Source: Oscillospiraceae bacterium
Lineage (GTDB): Bacteria > Bacillota > Clostridia > Saccharofermentanales > Saccharofermentanaceae
Assembly (NCBI GenBank): GCA_900176545.1
Contig: FWXP01000001.1
Span: forward strand, 682,001-746,000
Reading direction: 5' to 3'
Length of the DNA: 64,000 nucleotides
Numbering within the stretch: the stretch's first letter is position 1; each line of letters starts with the position of its first letter. The notes beneath the pieces were generated by a model. The model had not been told where the DNA came from. It saw nothing but the letters and a program-made list of their open reading frames with translations, and did not search any database. Of this stretch, positions 61,712 to 64,000 are shown piece after piece. The position numbers and the translations under genes were made by a program.

Positions 61712-63016
61712 TCAGCCTTCACCCTCGGAAGGAGACTCTTCGGCAACAGTCTCTTCCGTTACCTCCTCCGAATCGGAAGGAATGACGGGAGCAAGAGCAG
61801 TTGTCTCTGAAGTTGCCGTGGTCTCTGAAGTAGGATCGGTATCGGCTGTCCTGTCACGAAGCATCTGCTCATACTGTTCCTGAGTCATTCCGTAATCCGA
61901 ACCCTTGCGCATGGATTCGAGGATAGTATATGCGATGTTATTGATCCTGATGACCAGGATGTCCTTTTCTTCCGTATTGAGGATCGGATCGAGGAATGAC
62001 GAAGAATCCAGGGGTGTGCCTCGAACGGCACCACCGAAAGCCTGAAGGTTAAGATTCTTAGTCTCCTTCATCTCCTCGAGCGAAGGGAAGAAATAATCAG
62101 CGCTGTCGAAATATACGATAGGTATACCGGCATCGTCAAAGATCACGTAATCGGACTTATTGACCGTTACCTCACGATAGACGTCAGCTACTTCGTCACC
62201 GTTGACATCGGTAATGATATTGGATTCGTTATAAAGAAGCGTGAAGCCGTTGATCGAAGCGAGCTCACTGTCGTATACGACATCGTATGCCTGATAGAGC
62301 TTTCTTCTCATCTGGTACTTCTGTCCGGGAACGAGAGAATTGAAACCGGAGCTCGCATAGACCTTATCTCCGGCATAGATGCTGTCTATGCAGTACATGA
62401 CCTCTATGTCGGACTGTTCTTCTTCAGTAAGCGATGAGAAGAACGCCCTTGCACCGGCGTAATCCGCATTACCGGCACCGAAGAAGACAAGGATGACATC
62501 AAATCCTATATCCTGATAATCTGCGATCTGCTTGGCTACCGTCATGAGGCATCCTACGCCTGATGCATTATCGGATATACCGTCATATCCGTAAGTCTCA
62601 TTGCCATCCACCAGCTCCTCTGCGGAGAATGAACTGTCATAATGGGCACCGATGACTACCGTCTTCCTGACATCTACAAGGTCTCCGTCATCTGTCTCAT
62701 CCACGAAGCCCTGACCCTCTATCCTGACAATGTAATTGCTGGAGCTGCCGGCATCGGTAGTAAATGACTGTTTCTCGACATCGTAACCCAGTTCCGTAAG
62801 CTCTTCCTCTATCATGTCTCCCGCCGAAGCTTCCTGTGAGGAGAATGCCTTTCGGTAAGGATAGGCTGAAGCAAACTCTCTTGCAAAATCCGCCCCGTAT
62901 GTACCGTAATCTGCAGGCTTTGTCTTCTCTACATCCTCCGAACAACCTGCTACGGGAAGAAGGAACAATATCGTAGCCATGCAAACGGCTACTGTCTTCT
63001 TAATCAATCTGATCAT
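61712..63016 (-). CDS. M28 peptidase-fold lipoprotein with an altered active site
   Basis: 434 residues. The lipoprotein signal ends VAGC (Cys ~25). The M28 domain (~45-370) has VVIGAHYDSSF (metal His and Asp), GISDNASGVGCL (bridging Asp) and VNKSDYVIFDDAGIP. The region that normally reads FFGAEExGLxGS, holding the catalytic and metal-binding Glu pair, reads FFGAGNADYAGA. Both Glu are missing, so peptidase activity is doubtful. The tail is Thr/Ser/Glu-rich (TSETTATSETTA). AAAGGT precedes the ATG. It lies 3 bp after the AroB-like gene. Confidence 0.85.
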   Translation of the reverse strand: MIRLIKKTVAVCMATILFLLPVAGCSEDVEKTKPADYGTYGADFAREFASAYPYRKAFSSQEASAGDMIEEELTELGYDVEKQSFTTDAGSSSNYIVRIEGQGFVDETDDGDLVDVRKTVVIGAHYDSSFSAEELVDGNETYGYDGISDNASGVGCLMTVAKQIADYQDIGFDVILVFFGAGNADYAGARAFFSSLTEEEQSDIEVMYCIDSIYAGDKVYASSGFNSLVPGQKYQMRRKLYQAYDVVYDSELASINGFTLLYNESNIITDVNGDEVADVYREVTVNKSDYVIFDDAGIPIVYFDSADYFFPSLEEMKETKNLNLQAFGGAVRGTPLDSSSFLDPILNTEEKDILVIRINNIAYTILESMRKGSDYGMTQEQYEQMLRDRTADTDPTSETTATSETTALAPVIPSDSEEVTEETVAEESPSEGEG

Positions 63017-63019
63017 CTT

Positions 63020-64000
63020 CTATACCTTTTCACTAATCAAAGCTATTCTCTTGGAGAAGATCTCCTTGGCGGCTTCGACATCAACATTTCTTATGACCCA
63101 TCTGCCGCCTGACTCTCCGTCAAAATCTACCATATCCATAGTAGAGACGGACATCTTATCCAATCTGTCGCATAATGTCTTGTAGATCATCTTCCCGGAA
63201 ACATCCTTGAGCTTTATCGGAAGTCCCAGTGCGGAATATATCCTGCCCAGAGGCTCACGCCTCTTGTCATCGACAGCACCGATGAGGCTCAGCGCCAATG
63301 CTTCTCCCGAGGAATAGTTCATGAACCTGAAGTATCCTTCTATGGCGCCTGCGATCTCATCGCCCAGAGTAAGAAGCCTGGGATCTATGGCCTCTATCCT
63401 GGATCTTGAAGCATACACGCGGTTAAGATATTCACGCATATTGGAAGGCTCCAGGATATCAGTCAGAAGGCTCAGGTCATCCAAGATCGCATACCTTATT
63501 ACGGTAGCATAACCGTTGGACTTGAACTTCGCGGGTACCGTAGACAGGAACGTAGGATCACATATTACCGCGTTGTAGGATATTCTCGTACATATCTCAT
63601 CCTTGTGTCCCGCAGAGTTGAGCATTGCCTTGCCCGACACGGCACATTCAGTCATGGCTTCAAGAGAAGTCGGCACGGAAAGGATATTGATACCGCCGTT
63701 AAAGACAGCTGAGCAGAATGCAGTCACATCCTGGATACCGCCTCCACCTAATGCGACGAGCCAGTCCCCCGCTCCCATATCAAAGTCCGTGAGATATTTA
63801 TATACGGAATCAACGGCACTAAGGCTCTTTCCGGAATACTGGCATTCGACAGGTATCAGTATGGGCTTTATGCCGTGAAGAATGAACTGATTCTCAAAAC
63901 GATTGTAGTAGTAACCGCTTACCACCCTGTCGGATACCACGGCTATCTTGAGCTTGGAGAGATCCTTGACCGTAGTATGCTCAAGGATGTAGGACGCAGC
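63020..64000 (-). CDS. 3-dehydroquinate synthase-like protein, partial, metal ligands missing
   Basis: The frame runs off the right edge, so the N-terminus is not in the window; 326 residues are visible. The NAD-binding part is clear: LVALGGGGIQDVTAFCSAVF, ILSVPTSLEAMTECAVSGKAMLN. The zinc-binding half is altered. The AEVIKY segment reads YATVIRY, the GHTxGHAIE segment reads LGDEIAGAIE, and the HGEAV segment reads SSGEAL. All three metal ligands of AroB therefore seem absent, although the fold is kept. It may act on another substrate or be inactive. It could be one half of a larger protein; the rest lies outside. Confidence 0.8.
   Translation of the reverse strand, partial: AASYILEHTTVKDLSKLKIAVVSDRVVSGYYYNRFENQFILHGIKPILIPVECQYSGKSLSAVDSVYKYLTDFDMGAGDWLVALGGGGIQDVTAFCSAVFNGGINILSVPTSLEAMTECAVSGKAMLNSAGHKDEICTRISYNAVICDPTFLSTVPAKFKSNGYATVIRYAILDDLSLLTDILEPSNMREYLNRVYASRSRIEAIDPRLLTLGDEIAGAIEGYFRFMNYSSGEALALSLIGAVDDKRREPLGRIYSALGLPIKLKDVSGKMIYKTLCDRLDKMSVSTMDMVDFDGESGGRWVIRNVDVEAAKEIFSKRIALISEKV

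Noticed and set aside
1-64000. CRISPR array, tRNA, rRNA, insertion sequence or prophage genes
   Set aside because: No regularly spaced repeats, no cloverleaf recognised and no transposase, integrase or phage structural gene found by reading the window.

Overview
The window looks like a chromosomal segment of a Gram-positive anaerobe of the Clostridia (Bacillota). The evidence is a T-box leader before thrS, a BirA-controlled bioY/birA pair, AgrC/LytTR-type two-component systems, a CdaA-YbbR/GlmM cell-wall block, many lipoproteins with Thr/Ser-rich linkers, a FliB-type methylase and strong AAGGAGG-type ribosome binding sites. Nothing in the sequence fixes the genus. No tRNA, rRNA, CRISPR array, insertion sequence or prophage module was found. 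Family names come from reading the translations, not from a database search.

Layout. 1-4350: two surface proteins with similar C-terminal anchors, flanking an XRE-receiver/LytS-type kinase pair. 4365-12383: membrane protein, MFS and MATE transporters, an HD-GYP protein, an orphan zinc-type binding lipoprotein with a Zur-like box, and ung. 12389-17537: a very large DUF4011-helicase-nuclease protein with a YgjP-type metalloprotease, a possible defence pair. 17709-19769: ECF sigma factor, membrane anti-sigma candidate and FliB-like protein behind an ECF-type promoter. 19777-23245: cdd, a small Cys-rich membrane protein, an alcohol dehydrogenase and a PstS-like cassette. 23242-30386: M13 peptidase, FtsX/MacB ABC transporter and AgrC/AgrA-like pair in one operon. 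30446-37463: zinc-ribbon protein, T-box/thrS, a membrane protein, and bioY/birA sharing one control region.

37464-48672: comEA and a long leftward run capA, purE, purF, purN, purO-like, AICAR transformylase, purD, nadD-yqeK fusion, a structured RNA element, a reverse transcriptase and rsfS. The reverse transcriptase cassette sits between nadD-yqeK and rsfS, genes that are usually neighbours. It is preceded by a 134-nt element closed by a perfect 14-bp inverted repeat. This is the best candidate for an undescribed system. 48763-55034: a degenerate GH5-like lipoprotein, a HEAT-repeat protein and three tandem paralogous lipoproteins. 55073-64000: glmM, a GlmU-like acetyltransferase, a cdaA-ybbR fusion, nagA, a diguanylate cyclase, dtd, an M28-like lipoprotein and a partial AroB-like protein.

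Two themes recur. Several enzyme-like proteins lack expected catalytic residues (the PurF glutaminase half, and the GH5, M28 and AroB relatives). Several genes lack a ribosome binding site and instead have an extended -10 box TGnTAtaaT six or seven bases before the start codon, which predicts leaderless mRNAs.
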